Positions 63,876 to 64,000 of a stretch of 64,000 nt of DNA are shown here, piece by piece (the first letter of the stretch is position 1; the number at the start of each line of letters is the position of its first letter). The DNA lies in contig AP025179.1 of assembly GCA_021654635.1 (NCBI GenBank), positions 5,828,001 to 5,892,000 of the forward strand. The letters are read 5' to 3'. Source of the DNA: Mycobacterium kiyosense (GTDB lineage: Bacteria; Actinomycetota; Actinomycetes; Mycobacteriales; Mycobacteriaceae). A model generated the notes under the pieces. That model did not search any database and was not told where the DNA came from. It was given only the letters and a program-made list of their open reading frames with translations. The translations under genes were made by a program, and so were the position numbers.

Positions 63876-64000
63876 CGATTGTCGCTCCTCTTTCCCAGGC
63901 TCCGACGACCGCGAGCGCGTCGGCCGAGGCGCGCACGTCGTGCACACGGACCCCCCAGGCACCGTGCTGGGCCGCCAGCGCCGAGATCACCGCGGTCGCG
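63868..64000 (-). CDS. folP1: Dihydropteroate synthase FolP1, C-terminal 44 residues
   Basis: Only the last part is in the window: [20 protein letters not shown], then [12 protein letters not shown]. The segment GVRVHDV is the conserved (R)VHD motif of dihydropteroate synthase that binds the pterin pyrophosphate. The position upstream of folB matches folP1 of M. tuberculosis. The gene continues past base 64000. Confidence 0.88.
   Translation of the reverse strand, partial: ATAVISALAAQHGAWGVRVHDVRASADALAVVGAWERGATIDG

Overview
The window is a chromosomal segment of a Mycobacterium, most likely a slow-growing non-tuberculous species. The evidence is high GC, several PE/PPE genes, Lsr2, CarD, DisA, MhuD and ClpC1, and a gene order that follows the M. 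tuberculosis H37Rv stretch from about Rv3556c to Rv3608c. Mtb counterparts are named from memory of that gene order and of the proteins; no database search was run.

Layout. (1) 1-20.4 kb is the cholesterol C/D-ring and A/B-ring catabolic region. It holds fadA6 (partial), kstR2, an unidentified proline-rich membrane protein, a PPE-MPTR gene, ipdF, fadE30, fadD3, fadE31-33, aspB, nat, hsaB-C-D-A, kshB and an Rv3572-like secreted protein. Matching KstR2 and KstR operators lie at the divergent promoters. A small block (coiled-coil membrane protein, orphan HicB, CHAD protein) sits between hsaB and nat. (2) 20.4-26.1 kb looks accessory: a large LuxR-type ATPase regulator, a small unknown protein, a Pro/Thr-rich secreted protein with a repeated CPSW...C motif, an LpqH-like lipoprotein and an MmpS-like secreted protein. 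(3) 26.3-30.4 kb holds fadE34, kstR and a LacI regulator. (4) 30.5-35.5 kb holds a Zur-box-preceded zinc ABC transporter (znuA, znuC, znuB) followed by an LppH-like lipoprotein, pxpA and a metallo-beta-lactamase-fold protein. (5) 35.5-38.4 kb is a PE-PPE-PPE cluster. (6) 38.8-51.3 kb is core housekeeping: rlmB, cysS, ispF, ispD, carD, lpqE, radA, disA, an Rv3587c-like protein, canB, mutY, an alpha/beta hydrolase, mhuD and lpqF. (7) 51.3-52.9 kb is a cobalamin-riboswitch-controlled cbtB-cbtA-phosphatase operon. (8) 53-64 kb holds clpC1, lsr2, lysS, the pantothenate/CoA cluster (coaX, panD, panC, an Rv3603c-like reductase), a DUF-type membrane protein, a DUF3180 protein, and folK, folB and folP (partial).

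How it works together. The first third converts cholesterol-derived HIP and the opened rings to central metabolites under KstR2 and KstR control. The last third makes pantothenate/CoA and folate, with the genes translationally coupled on the minus strand.

Sequence quality. At least a dozen frame disruptions occur, and every one I could place precisely is a 1-2 base indel in a homopolymer or dinucleotide run. They hit aspB, kshB, the LuxR-type regulator, the CPSW protein, one PPE, ispD, panD, coaX and an Rv3604c-like gene. Several of these genes are expected to be essential, so most of the breaks are probably consensus errors rather than true pseudogenes.
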